DNA from: Oscarella lobularis
Lineage: Eukaryota; Porifera; Homoscleromorpha; Homosclerophorida; Oscarellidae
Reading direction: 5' to 3'
NCBI RefSeq assembly: GCF_947507565.1
Contig: NC_089187.1
Span: 1,116,001-1,180,000 of the forward strand
DNA length: 64,000 nt
Positions within the stretch are counted from its first letter, which is position 1. Every line of letters begins with the position of its first letter. The translations under genes were made by a program, and so were the position numbers. Below the pieces are notes generated by a model. The model saw nothing but the letters and a program-made list of their open reading frames with translations, was not told the DNA's origin and made no database searches. Below are positions 33,262-44,713 of this stretch, piece after piece.

Positions 33262-36200
33262 GCCAGACGCAATGACGTACGTCAAGCATCACGGCGCCCC
33301 CGATTTATTCATAACCATGACCTGCAATCCAAATTGGCAGGAAATTACGAGCGAACTTCTTCCGGGACAAACACCAAAAGATCGACACGATCTCATAGCA
33401 AGAGTGTTGCGCTTGAAAGTCGAAACGTTCATGTACCTCGTGGACACGCAAAACATTTACGGCATCAAACGCTGCCACGTTTACACGATCGAGTGGCAGA
33501 AGCGCGGCCTAACCTACGTACACTGTCTCTCGTGGATAGTAGAAAAATTCGTCCCGATCAAATAGACAGCATCATAAGCGCCGAACTTCCCGACCCCAAC
33601 GAAGACCCAGCACTTTTCGGAACAATAACCAAGCACATGATCCACGGACCTTGCGGCCAACTCAATCCCAGATCTCCTTTCATGAAAGACGGCCAATGCA
33701 CAAAACACTATCCAAGAAGTTTTTACGCGAGACCATCACTTCTCTCAACGGTTATCCGCTGTACCGACGTCGATCTCCAGACGACGGTGTAGTAGAAACG
33801 ACGATAGGCAGATTTCACGTTGACAACCGGTGGGTAGTTCCGTAGAGTCCATTTCTATCTCGCACTTTCGACTGCCACGTGAACGTCGAATACTGCAGGT
33901 CAATATGCGCGCTGAAATACCTCATAGCCTACTTGAACAAGGGCAAAGACAAAGCTGTCGTCGGCTTGGCTAATCGGCACAGGAACGACGAAATCACGCG
34001 GTACCAAATAGCGAAATACATTAGTACAAACGAAGGCGTTTGGCGCATGTTGCAATTTCCCATTCACGACCACTTTCCAGCAGTCGAACAACTTCAAGTC
34101 CATCTGGAAAAATATCAGAGAACGCTGTTTAACGTTGAGAACGCCCCGGACCGTGCAGCAGAACCTCCTGCTACGACGTTGACCGGTTTCTTCGAGCTCT
34201 GCTCAATGACGATTTCGCAAAGACTTTGCTATACATCAACGTTCCGCGATACTACAGATGGGTCAACAAAAAGTGGCAGAGAAGAAAGCAAGGTCACATC
34301 GTCCCCGAAACTGACGGCATTAGAAAGTCAACTACTTTTTAGGAAGCATTTACACGGTTCATCCGAAAAACACCGAATGCTATCTTTTGCGACTTCTGCT
34401 GCTTCACGTTCGAGGACCGACGTCTTTCGCTGACCTGCGCAGAGTAGACGATACCGTTTTCAATACGTACGCCGAAGCGTGCAGAGAACGCGGACTTCTG
34501 GCCGACGTTCGGCACTGGCACCTCGCACTCACTGAAGCCACGGTCACCGATCGTCCTTACAAAATTGGCGAAATATGTGCCATCATGCTTCACATGTGCG
34601 AAATTTCCTATCCTCTTCGTCTATGGGAACAACACAAGGAAGCGATGGCCCAAGATTTCCTCCGAACGCTTCGCAGGCGCGCAAACGACGACACACTATC
34701 GTACACCGACGCAATTTTCAATCGAGCCCTACTATGTATCGAAAACAAGCTGCTTTCGTTTCCCGGAGGAAAGCCACTTAGCGATTACCATTTGCCCAGC
34801 CCTGATCGCTCTTCTGAACAAGACGACGACACCCTTCCAAGAGAAATTGCCGCTGAATACTCTTATAACACCGCGGAATTGCAAGAACGACTCACAACAA
34901 ACGAAGGGTCTCTCACGCAAGACCAAAGGCACATTTACGAAGAATTACTTGCCTACGTCGCTTGAGGTCCCGACGATAGAATCATTTTTCTCGATGCGCC
35001 AGGAGGAACAGGAAAAACCTATTTGCTCAATCTTTTCCTTGATAAAATACGATCGCAAGGCGGCATTGCTCTTGCTGTAGCTTCCTCCGGAATTGCAGCA
35101 ACACTTCTCACCGGCGGCAAAACAGCTCACTCCCTTTTCAAGCTACCTCTCGACATCAGTCGCTACGAACGTCCCACGTGCACCGTTCAAAAAACACGGC
35201 AAGAGCACGACTTCTTTGCTTGGCCAAAGTTTTCGTGTGGGACGAATGCACCATGGCAAACAAGAAAGCTATGGAGGCACTAGATCGATCTTTACGTGAC
35301 ATTCGAAACAACGACGCTGTTATGGGAGGTTAACCTCTGATACTCGCAGGAGACTTCAGACAGAAATTGCCCGTAATACCGAAAGGAACAAAGGCTGACG
35401 AAATCGCCGCGTGTTTGAAGTACTCCCGCATCATTTGGCCGAAAGTTCGAACACTGCGCTTAACCACAAATATGAGAGTCCACCTCTACGGAGACCGCGA
35501 GTCGGGATATTACGCGCAGTTGCTCTTGCTAATCGGCAATGGAACGATCCCCACTGACCCTGAAGACGGTCTCATCAACGTCCCTTGCGGCACAGTAGTG
35601 CAATCTTCGAACGAGCTCATACAGGCCGTTTTTCCTGAACTTCACGAGCAATACAAAAACACAGCCTGGCTCGCCGAACGCGCCATTCTCGCTCCTCGAA
35701 ATGACGCTGTTAATCAAATAAACGACACTATGTTTCAGCTTATACCAGAAAACGAAAAAGTATATATCGCCGTCGATACGACCATAAAACCAGACGACGC
35801 CCGTCAACTATCCCACCGAAGTTCTTGATTCGCTGAATCCCCCCGGTCTTCCGGCGTATACCTTGGCTCTAAAGGAGGGTGCTCCGATCATGCTTCTGCG
35901 CAACATCGACGCCCCGAAACTGTGCAACGGAACGAAGTTGACCGTCACCCGACTCTGCCCGAACGTTATAGAGGCTACAATTTGCACAGGACAGTACGCA
36001 GGCGAGAGTGTATTTATTCCGCGCATCCCCTTAATTCCTTCAGATTCCACTATTCCGTTTAAGAGACTGCAGTTTCCCGTAAGGCTGTCCTTTGCAATGA
36101 CGATAAACAAATCGCAGGGACAGACATTGAAGACAGGAGGTTTCACACTTCACACCAAATGCTTTGCTCACGGCCAATTCTACGTCGCCTGCTCGCGTGT

Positions 36201-36276
36201 AAGTTCTCCTACGAATTTGTACGTCCTTACAGAATCTCCCAAAACAGCAAACGTAGTCTATCACGAAGTGCTTTAG
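33262..36276 (+). pseudogene. Decayed Helitron Rep-helicase, copy 1
   Basis: Similarity begins at the equivalent of the VQDAM segment of the other Helitron (the upstream Helitron-like N domain is missing) and continues in many frames. The Rep region (33,272-33,565) has FITMTCNPNWQEI and EWQKRGLTYVHCLSW, where the expected HUH signature PHAH is changed to TYVH and one metal-binding His is lost. The Rep tyrosine region follows (LKYLIAYLNKGKDKAVV, 33.9 kb). From 34,980 a PIF1-type helicase starts with FLDAPGGTGKTYLLNLFL (intact Walker A) and ends with [18 protein letters not shown] and [17 protein letters not shown] at 36,276. At least five frameshifts or stops make it inactive. The 3' terminal hairpin was not placed with confidence; a GCCACGTGGC palindrome lies at about 36,341. 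Confidence 0.88.
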
Positions 36277-36443
36277 CCCTACCTTCCCCCTTCCCTAACC
36301 CCAACCTTATCCGAAGCCTCGAAAGAGGCCAACATTTGTGGGCCACGTGGCTTACGGATCTCCCCTTTTTTAATATCCAAGAAACACTAAACACAAGGGA
36401 AAAAATAAACAAAAAGAGATACACAAACAAACATACAAACAGA

Positions 36444-38191
36444 TCAGTCCTTGTTGAAGCACCTGACTGAGGTGTCAACAGAGCTAACAGATACACAAAC
36501 AGGGGAATGGTGAACAATACACTTAACTTTACGAATAATAATACGAGCATTCTCGCGCTGGATACAAACCGCCATATGACGTCGCCAGTACGCGAGAAAG
36601 CTATTTTTGTCATTAAAAAAGTCGATCGATGGACGTTCTGCTACTTGTCGGAGGATGCGCAGCGCAATCGGACTCCAGCGACCAAAGTCTTCCATCACGA
36701 GGGGCTCAAAGAGGTAGCCCAACTTGTTTGCCTCTTCTCGAAACTTTTTGATCTTAAAGTTGTCTCGCTCGGATGCTGCGTGGCGGGCATTTTTCGCGCT
36801 CTGTGGCAAGACGGTCGACGCTTGAGGGTGCGCGATGCTTACGTCAAGGGGCAGCTTCTTGCCGTCGTTAAAATTGAAGACACCAATGTCCGGCCGCTTA
36901 TTACTGTTGTCAAATTGGTGTTCTCTCTCCAAGTCACATACATAATTAACCGATTGAAGCATTTTTAGCCAGCCAAATTGGATAGCGTTGCACCGGATCC
37001 TACAGCGCAAGTGATGACATGGTAACCCAAGTCATCAACTTCAGCACCGCAGTTGCAGCGCCGAATTTGCCGAAGCATGGGAATGCTCCCCCCAAGTCGA
37101 AGGAGAGTCGCCGTTTGGAACTCCGCTGATGTAAACGACAACTCTCTCGAAGAGGGGAGATCATCCAGCCACGCGCCAGCTTTGGAGCATGCAGCACTCC
37201 GGAGGCGAGATTTAGATCGTAGATCGCTGACCGTGATAAGGTTGTCAAATTCACGATCAGCTAAGCATATTGTTAGACGGGATTGCAATTTTAAGGCCTT
37301 CTCAGGCAAGGCCTCAATCGAAGGAAGAACCTCAGAAATTGCAGTGCAAGACTTCTTCAGCAACTCCAGACAGTGATGGACGGGATCTGGTGGGGTGACG
37401 TTAATGTCCAGAGGAGCAGAAGGGAATTTTAGCAAGCGTTCTGGCAGAAATGCTAACGTCGACGCCCAAAACCCCAAAAAGGCACAAGGGGAAGCCGATG
37501 CAGCTGATAACAAGCCAAACCCTACTAGTGAGATGGGAAGGCTAATTTGGCTTTCCTGCTGAACTGTTGCGCTGATGCCAATAATTGACTGAAATGTTTC
37601 CAAAATGTCACGGTCGTGTTGTGCTGCTGCTTCTTCCACGTTATGAGGCGCTGCCGACCGTAAAAGATGTGTAATAGTCGGGACGCCAAAATAACGTAGC
37701 AAAAGCATGGCTGATTGTAAATTGCGCATGCATCGAAGCTTTTTCAAGAAAGGGAGCCGATTTTGAGACATTGTCGCTGCTTATATATCGGACAAACATC
37801 AAATTGATTTTTCCGGAGAGCTATGAGTCGAGCCCCCCGCGAATGATAGCGCCACATCCGCTTGGATCTTTCCTGCCAAAAATAGGTTGCATATTCGTGC
37901 TAATAACTCTATTGCCTCATCATCTTGAAGGAGAACACGAAAGTGTTCGAATCTCCATCCGTCACATCGTGGGCTAGAGCCTCGAGGAGCCAAAAGAAGG
38001 ACTGACCGAAGGGTTGTCGTACATATTTGTAACGGCGGGCATAAGACGGGAACTGCTTCTACCAAAACAGATGCAGGCGGATGTTTGGCGCGCAACTTTT
38101 GGATAGTGTCCGTTGTTGGTGACGCTGTTCCGGCACTCGTCAACATAGAAGCTGCCCTGGAAATCTCTACAAAGCCAAAATGCGAAGACAA
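36444..38191 (-). pseudogene. Non-LTR retrotransposon with restriction-like endonuclease, copy 2
   Basis: On the minus strand, 38,191-37,799 carries the region before the RT core (EISRAASMLTSAG, CDGWRFEHFRVLLQDDEA), clearly the same family as 19.9-22.15 kb. The RT palm is missing: at about 37,790 the sequence jumps to the thumb/connection region (37,771-36,965). This ends in a zinc knuckle CNCGAEVDDLGYHVITC (C-x-C-x8-H-x4-C). After a frame change, 37,010-36,444 gives the endonuclease: NKRPDIGVFNFNDGKKLPLD followed by VSIAHP, with the RPD...LDV pattern of PD-(D/E)XK restriction-like nucleases. The internal deletion removes the YLDD motif, so it cannot be autonomous. Confidence 0.85.
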
Positions 38192-38892
38192 TAATATACA
38201 TGTGAAAACGAAGGAAATCGCAACCGTTTAATGGAAAATGATGAACTTATATGGGTCTGTAGCCAATCATCACACTTCTTTGACATCCGAGACAAGAAAA
38301 AGAGCCGAAGACGATTTCAGAGATGGAAACAGTCAATACAGTAATAGCGACAATTGGATTGGGAATGGTTGGTGTGTCGCTAACTAACATAACAAAAAAA
38401 ATAAATTCAATTTTGCTTAGAGCATTGACATCCCAGACGTTAGGCTGGTGCTCTTTTACAGAATCCCTGAAAGCATCTCTGAACTTTTTCAGGTACAGAC
38501 GACACTGGTATGGACATGACATAATACGAACATTTGCAGATGTTCGACAGAGCCGGTCGGGATGAACATTCCTCAACTGCCGTTCTACTCTACAGCCTTA
38601 AAAATCTTCAGGGTCGACACATGGACAAACTGAAGACGAGCGAGAATACGACAGCTGCTGCAGTCACTGACTACACTTCCGCCGATCCAAATGGCTTCTT
38701 TACATTTGAAAAGAGCCTGAACAGGAAAAGATGAGCTTCAAAAAAGAAAATTTCACTTCCTAAGAGAGCAATTACGGTACTAGGGTAGGGTTATTATCAG
38801 CCTCTTTGACAGCACTTATTTCAGCACCACGAAAGAGATAATGAGTCCGCTCTCTCCAGGTGGAGAAATGACATGATGATTTTGGCAGACTA
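38192..38892. other. Unrecognised interval
   Basis: Overlapping frames on both strands (38,247-38,576) show no family resemblance. No gene supported. Confidence 0.4.
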
Positions 38893-39414
38893 CAGTGCAC
38901 CCACGCATGAATGTCCCACGTGACCTTTCTCGGTAAATGCCGCCAAATTCAAAATCTCTACATCTCTCGTAGTTCGCGGCTATTGGCACGGAGTTAGGAA
39001 TGCCTAATCTAGTACTTAGTCGAAGATTTATTCAGTCGGTTGCTTGCCTTTCGCGTAATCGCCTTCCATTGCGGAAATTGCCAACTTTTTCGTTTCCAGG
39101 CTTGGATCCCGCTCTAGCTATTCCATGTCTTTCTCGAAATCAATAGTTCCTCTAAATTCTTTGGCATTGGTCGAAGCGATTTTCGTTCCGTCTCTTTCAT
39201 CGTAGGCAGTTTCGCTTTGAAATTCGGTTGCTAGGCTCCTTTATTAGACCCTAAGCTTCGTTTCGCCGCTCAGCTCCTGCGCGAAAAGACGCGGAAGGGA
39301 GAAAAAAAGCATTGGTCGAAGCGATAGACTTTCCTGTTTTCGTTCGTGAGTTATTGCCTGCCGAGTCGTCGCTAGGAAAGCCTTCTTCGGCGTCTTAGCG
39401 CGCTATACGGTTCG

Positions 39415-39822
39415 ATGGCTAATATTGAAAAATTCACCTTTTCGTCCATCGTAAAAGCTGTTAAGCTTTACGGTGGTGCCGACGACGTCGCTATTTCGGT
39501 CCCAGCCGTCCTCGAATGGGACCAATTCAATCGGCACGACCGATACGCTGTATCGGTATTTGCGAGGTGCCGCGGACGCCGAAAAATGGCCGGGCACCTC
39601 ACAAAAGACGACGCCGCCAAACTGGGGCCCTATTTACCGCGCGGCACGTTAGAGGCGGAGGGGTAGGCAGTCAGTACACAATAATATCTATACATACATA
39701 TTACATACCTTTTCCATAGCGAATTTTCGAGCGGTCCTTATGCAACGCTGAGCCGCTCATATCAGCATTGTGTTGCTGACGTCGTCGCTGTGAGCGGCAA
39801 GAGAGGTCGTCGACGATTTTAA
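39415..39822 (+). CDS. HIRAN-domain protein of the second transposon, 2 exons
   Basis: Exon 1 (39,415-39,662) and exon 2 (39,720-39,822) are joined over a 57-nt intron (donor GTAGGC, acceptor TTTTCCATAG), giving 116 residues. The domain fits HIRAN: WDQFNRHDRYAVSVF corresponds to the DN-x2-D-x-x-A-I/V core of copy 1, and MAGHLTKDDAAKLGPYLPRG to its GYIERDVASILARPID. The intron falls at the same position and phase (after GG|) as in copy 1, and exon 2 aligns loosely (SSGPYATLSRSYQHCV). The acidic tail of copy 1 is missing: a stop follows a basic end (GKRGRRRF). It may therefore be truncated, although the open frame suggests retained coding potential. Conventional exon prediction would probably miss exon 2. 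Confidence 0.7.
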
Positions 39823-39836
39823 AAAATTCTTTTAAT

Positions 39837-39867
39837 TGTCTGTTTGTTTGTTTGTTTGTTTGTTTGG
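39837..39867. repeat. (TTTG)n microsatellite
   Basis: About seven tetranucleotides between the two genes of the element. Confidence 0.9.
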
Positions 39868-39924
39868 GCGTTATTCCGTGACTGATAAAATATATGTATT
39901 AAAACGTTTTTTGAGACTGAGGGT

Positions 39925-40016
39925 TGGGCCACCAGGCGTCACGTACAGGAATCGAACCTGACCATTCCTCCTCCACTGACACGGAAGTCAGTGGAACTGC
40001 ACTAAATAATTAAGCA
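39925..40016 (-). other. tRNA-like sequence with B box and hairpin
   Basis: On the minus strand there is a perfect RNA polymerase III B box, GGTTCGATTCC (39,948-39,958). About 40-45 nt upstream is a weak A-box match (TAGTGCAGTTC), and between them an 8-bp perfect stem (39,973-39,980 / 39,987-39,994). The stem is too long and its loop too short for an anticodon arm, and the T-arm has only four pairs. It is not a canonical tRNA. A tRNA-derived SINE head or chance are the alternatives. Confidence 0.3.
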
Positions 40017-40028
40017 GTATCTCTTGCT

Positions 40029-41808
40029 AAATAAACAAATTAATATTTAATAATTTGGAGACGTCTAACCTTAATACTCGTCGATGAGATTTGTATTTTT
40101 TCAGGGCTTCCTTCACTTCGCTGACGCCGGTTATTCCCTTCCTATAAATTTCAACATATTCACGTGCCTTTCTATAAAACTTACGTATCTGATCGATTAG
40201 GACGGCGTCGAGTGCTGGATTGACGTGAGATTGAAGTGCGGTGATGGAGTAGTTGCATCGTCTTCGTGCTTCCCGTTTGGCCTCCGCCCAGAGTTGCTCG
40301 ATGGGGTTGCATTCGCAGTGGAATTTTGGAAGAAAGGTGGCAAAATGTCCGGCATCCCTTGCAATCTTCTCGACTAGTGATGGCTACGTTGCAAAATCCT
40401 CATGACTTGATAATTCTTTGAGCATGTCCAGCCTCAGCATTCCCTCTCGGTATCGATTTGTCGTTCCAGGCACGCTTTCAATCCAATATTTAGTCCATTA
40501 GAATCTGTCATAGGAAAAATACGACCGTCTCACATCGTATCCCTCATTACGTATGTTTCCCTCCCGGACCAACGTTCATGCGGTTTGCCTTTAATGCGTC
40601 ATTACTTTGTATTTTGTGATTACAACTCTGATTAAATATCCATAAAATATCATATTTACTACTAGGGTACTTATAGCTAGCTATCTGAACGACGTCCCTA
40701 AACTGAGAAATAAATTTACTACTATTCCAATACCCATCTCTATTCTCCCCGTATCTAAGTATAACTCTAGCTGCCTGCTTAATATTAGGGTGTGTGCGTC
40801 TAAATAATGTATACTCATCATCTGTAAGCCTAAGACAACCGCAATACTCATCTATAAAATCGGATATCATTAACCCCGTTCCCCTATTCTTAGGCCTAAT
40901 GCTGGTTTGATCTTCTAAAGCCCACATGTACGTTTGAACATCATTACTCTGAAACGAACATTCATCATGAAATATAGTAACTAACTGCTTTTCTGCTAAC
41001 ACATTTCCTACACTATGTATACTAGAAGACACAGACAACACATCGGAAGGTGGGGGTGGGGGCAAGTGAGAGGATTCTAAATAACCTACATACTCTGTAT
41101 ACTTATTACGATACAGACTCACGTCATCCTGTTCGTGACCGTCAATGCACGTCGACTTGTGCCCCGTCTGCCGAACTTCGAACCCAAGATGATGTAGAAA
41201 CTTCCGGCTTGTCTCCGTTCCGAAAGAGCAACGCAGAAAACCTAAATAATAAATATATGAAAATCTTAAATATATATATATATATTGAGATACCGTCATC
41301 TCTCTCCTTCATCATTTCGGGCAGAAGAGAGTCGTTGACGAACTGCCGGAAGTCGTGGACTCATGTTGGGTTATCCTCGTTGGTTCGAGTGTTGTCGAGC
41401 CCAATTTCTTGCTCGGCAGCAGAAGTCGTCATGAATGAGGCTGTCACGCTGATATTTTCCACAGCCATATTCATCGAAGTCGCCCCTATTGATGGAGTAT
41501 TGATTTCTCCAGCGGCGAAATGTTCTTCAAGAGCAAGACAAGATGGGTCCGACGACATTGGCAGCAGTTGTGGCGCTTGAACGAGAACGAAGCTTTCGGT
41601 AGAATTCGAGGAGAAGTAGGCCGGTCTTTCTCATATCGTCTCTACAAAGAGAACGCGCCCACTCTTTCAAACTACCCAATACTTCGTCGTCGGTGAATGC
41701 CACTTCGTCGTCGTCGTCGTCATCGTTATCTTCTCCATCTTCGTTGCCGTCTCTTTCGTCTCCATCTCTTTCGTCTTTGTCTTTTTCGTCTCCATCTTCG
41801 TCTGTCAC
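40029..41808 (-). pseudogene. Tc1/mariner-type transposase, inactive copy
   Basis: The acidic N-terminus (41,808-41,527, with an Asp run) is followed by a disrupted DNA-binding region, then 41,299-40,547 with the catalytic core: LVTIFHDECSFQSNDVQTYM contains the first Asp, but the second catalytic position is Asn (DILWIFNQSCNH, against IFDHSSNH in copy 1). After frame disruptions near 40,550-40,400 the C-terminus continues as FLPKFHCECNPIEQLWAEAK with the catalytic Glu, ending around 40,029. The Asp-to-Asn change and the broken frames make it inactive. A TA repeat (41,268-41,286) lies at a frame break. Confidence 0.85.
41268..41286. repeat. (TA)n microsatellite
   Basis: About nine TA dinucleotides inside the decayed transposase gene. 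Confidence 0.85.
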
Positions 41809-42420
41809 CTAGCCGTCGTCGTCCGCGTCGTCCGGTTGAACCGCGATGGCTTCAGGCTCAAAGGCGCTGCCATCGGCGCGATCGACGATGTCGTCGATCG
41901 TCGCGACGTCCGCGTGAACGGCTGGGAGAGGGCGTCACGGGCGTCTACGCAATGGAATCTAAGCCACGCGAATGCTAATGAGCTTCTAATTCATCTCACC
42001 TGAGCAGGCGTGACCGGATCTTCATTGTCGCCGCGCTTTCTCTTCGCTAGAGCCGCTCCTCATCCGTTGCGCGCTTGCAAGGTTCCTTTTCCGGAGTGTC
42101 CCGCCGCTTTTGAGAGTAATTTTTGAGAACATTCCGCAAGAGAACGAGAGAAACGCTAAGGAATCACCAAAAGGCACTAGGGCGTGACCAAGGAGACATA
42201 TAGACATTCGGGACGCCGACTAACGGTCGTTTACGTAATCAGCTAATGACAACGACGCACGTGACCGATATATTAAACCATTTCTACGTAATCGAACACT
42301 ACATCATCGGAATGCTACGGGACAGACGAGTCGAATGATGTCATCGGCTTCGACGTGGAACGAATGACGCGACCTCTAGCGCGCTTTAAAGACGGTCACT
42401 TTATGCGTGGGTGCACTGTA

Positions 42421-43096
42421 CGTTTGCCTAAGCGTCGAAGCAATCGCTAAAAATAGCCTCTTAGATGATTTGAAAAAACGATTTCCTAGCATAAATTCCG
42501 AAGACTACTTGCGAAACGTTCCCGGAGTTCAAGATTGATATGTTAGCGGCCTCTTCAGAATTCTTTTGCCGTGGAGAGGACAGCGACACACAAAACCTTT
42601 ACAGGATTGTACTAATACATGAGGATCATCCCAATTCGAAGCGCCAGAGATTATTTGTGAATAACTAAGATGACAGTCACGGTCACTCACCTTTGTCACT
42701 CTTGCTGACGTCGTCATCGTTGTTAACAGAAAGCTCCCTTCGTTTCGTAGTAGAAAGTTTGGAGCCATCCCTTCTCTTTTTCCTCAGCCCTGCCCGACGA
42801 GTGTCGACAAAACGAAAATTTAAAAATTTTCTTTCTTGTTCGAAGACAGCCATTTAATTCTCTTCGAAGATTTCACGAAAAGCATTGACGTCATTTTCTG
42901 CAGTGTGAGGTGTGTGAGTCATACTTCTGCATTACTTGACAGAGCTGAATCTGCCTTGAGCGATGCTTTGAGGAAAAGAAAAGCGGATCTCGACACGAGA
43001 GCGACGTGTTCTTTTGTCAAGTTAGCTCCCGAGTGGCGAAGAGAGTTTTTGATGACCGTATGTGAGTAAAACAAATAGATAAGTGGAGCTGCTTTA
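42421..43096. other. Unrecognised interval
   Basis: Short frames on both strands (42,529-42,768 minus; 42,836-43,069 plus) with no recognised similarity. Confidence 0.4.
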
Positions 43097-43740
43097 GCTT
43101 AGTCCATCGTAGCCTGCAGCGTCTTTTCGGGAACGGGGTGTATTTGCAACTCGTTAGAAATCTCGTCGAAGAGTTCGTCGGTGAAGAGCTCAATTAGCAT
43201 ATTCTTTCGCGCGTCTTTCGCTTACTATACATACTTCCGGAGCGGCTCGTTTAATCCAACAGCAGGGTTTTGCCGCAGGCGGAAAAGATACTGGGGCGCG
43301 ATTTGTCTGCGCTCGGCGGTATTCGGCGCTAACGCCGCGACAAGAGCTGCCTTCGAGTGGTCCAACGTGTCCTTCTGACCATTGTCGAAATCACGATAGA
43401 CGAGTGCTGCTCTTCCTCTCAGGTACGCTGGCGCCGCACGAACCTTCATATCAGCGTCCTAGTGGTTCGCGTTCGCACACACGTCGACGTGTGTAATCCA
43501 TTATTTATTGTCGTCGTCTTTGAATAGCGACGGGAGCGCAACTATTTTGGGCGCGTGTTCGCCGCCTCCGCCTCCTCCGCCGGTGTTCATTCAAACGCCT
43601 GTCGCCGTCGACCGTTGCTCGTCCCTCGTCAAATTCCGGCTGCTTCCCCTCCTCTGCAAATTCGAGAGGCGTGGGGTTTGATCACGATCCTGTCACCAAT
43701 GTGGCGGCCTCGATACCGATGAGCGCTAAGTAGGTTTATT
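43097..43740 (-). pseudogene. LTR-retrotransposon gag and leader remnant
   Basis: The main minus-strand frame (43,225-43,449) has YLRGRAALVYRDFDNGQKDT followed by LDHSKAALVAALAPNTAERR, typical of gypsy-type Gag. Upstream the same frame continues as KIVALPSLFKDDDNK, with two in-frame stops (near 43,500 and 43,460). Downstream, after a shift, ELFTDELFDEISNELQIHP ends near 43,097. At about 43,690-43,710 the minus strand reads ACATTGGTGACAGGATCG, like the junction of a 5' LTR with the leader/primer-binding region, so the LTR would lie to the right of about 43.71 kb. No pol follows. Confidence 0.65.
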
Positions 43741-44155
43741 AGTATTACACGCACACGATCTCTTCACACAAACTCTTAGTCTTCCATAAAGTTTTTCACC
43801 AAATTCTTTCATTTCAAAGTCGAAACTCCGCCAATGCTTCACATAGTGTTTTTTAATCTGTTAATAAGATGACTTAAAAATGTTGACCTTTATAACAGCA
43901 TACTGTAGATTAAAATCTTTGACCTCCCGGTTTTCTAAAACAAATTATTTGTAAAGACTTTTCATAGCAAAATTTCTTTGCCTCGGCGAATTATCGACTA
44001 CGACAGATAACGTAATCGCAAACGTCGTGTGCGGAGGAAACGGGACAACGAACAGAAAGACGTCGAAGGAAAAAAGCAAGATGACGAATAACTGAAAATA
44101 AGATACATATGCAAAGACACTCTAGACGTGAAATAAAAGCCTACCTTTAGGTGGA
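43741..44155. other. Possible LTR remnant, otherwise unrecognised
   Basis: AT-rich and without a reading frame. By position it may include the LTR of the gag remnant; no second LTR copy is present in the window to confirm it. Confidence 0.3.
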
Positions 44156-44713
44156 ATGGCTTCGACTTCTGCCATTCTGGCCTTCTTCAATGCAAAGAAT
44201 AGCTTCCATGACAAAGGTCGCGAAGCGAAGAGGCAGCGGCATTCGCGGACATGTATCGCTCCTTTCTTCAAACATTGTTCATCGTGCAAAATGCCGAGCC
44301 CTTTTCGCGCAAGCATCTCAACTTTGATGAATGTCCCTCCTTCAAAGCAGCGTGGGATAAAATCAAATAAAGATGAGCGAGATACTGTCCAAACACTCCA
44401 TTTCCTTAGCGCTTCGACTTCTTTTCAAGCTGACGTCCAGGAATCGAGAGAGCGCGACCTTGCCATGATATTCCTTCAAAGAGCATTTCCCCATTATTTC
44501 CTTGTCGAGACAATACGTCACAACAAGCGGACTTTCCTCATTTGCGCGCTAGAAGGAAAAGAAAAACCAGCAAAATTCCGATCTCCCCGCACCGACGACG
44601 TCCTTGAGCAGCTTGACTTTGAATTGCGCGGAAAATCGACGACACCACTTGCCGAAAGGAGAGTGTCGCGCGAGCACGTACGCCCCTTCAAGAGTCTTCT
44701 CGAAGCGATCTGA
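44156..44713 (+). CDS. Unrecognised 185-codon frame
   Basis: The longest open frame in its neighbourhood: ATG at 44,156, stop at 44,713. The N-terminal half is basic (DKGREAKRQRHSR). The C-terminal half looks more protein-like (FLQRAFPHYFLVETIRHNKR, then TFLICALEGKEKP and DVLEQLDFELRGK). There is no family resemblance, signal peptide or membrane segment. It could be an exon of a host gene or a piece of an unrecognised element. Confidence 0.35.
   Translation: MASTSAILAFFNAKNSFHDKGREAKRQRHSRTCIAPFFKHCSSCKMPSPFRASISTLMNVPPSKQRGIKSNKDERDTVQTLHFLSASTSFQADVQESRERDLAMIFLQRAFPHYFLVETIRHNKRTFLICALEGKEKPAKFRSPRTDDVLEQLDFELRGKSTTPLAERRVSREHVRPFKSLLEAI

Larger units (their letters stand above)
38895..42418. 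mobile_element. Two-gene HIRAN + transposase transposon, copy 2 (diverged)
   Basis: The 3,524-bp element has terminal inverted repeats identical over 16 bp (38,895-38,910 and 42,403-42,418, CAGTGCACCCACGCAT) and similar for several bases more, flanked by TA on both sides (38,893-38,894; 42,419-42,420). The termini share CAGTGC-CCCA-GCAT-AA positions with copy 1. The layout is the same: a HIRAN-domain gene rightward from the left end (39,415-39,822) and a transposase leftward from the right end (41,808-40,029). Here the transposase is decayed while the HIRAN frame is still open across its splice. Confidence 0.9.

Noticed and set aside
39948-39994. Functional tRNA gene
   Set aside because: The B box is perfect, but the anticodon arm would have an 8-bp stem and 6-nt loop and no acceptor stem pairs, so a canonical cloverleaf cannot form.
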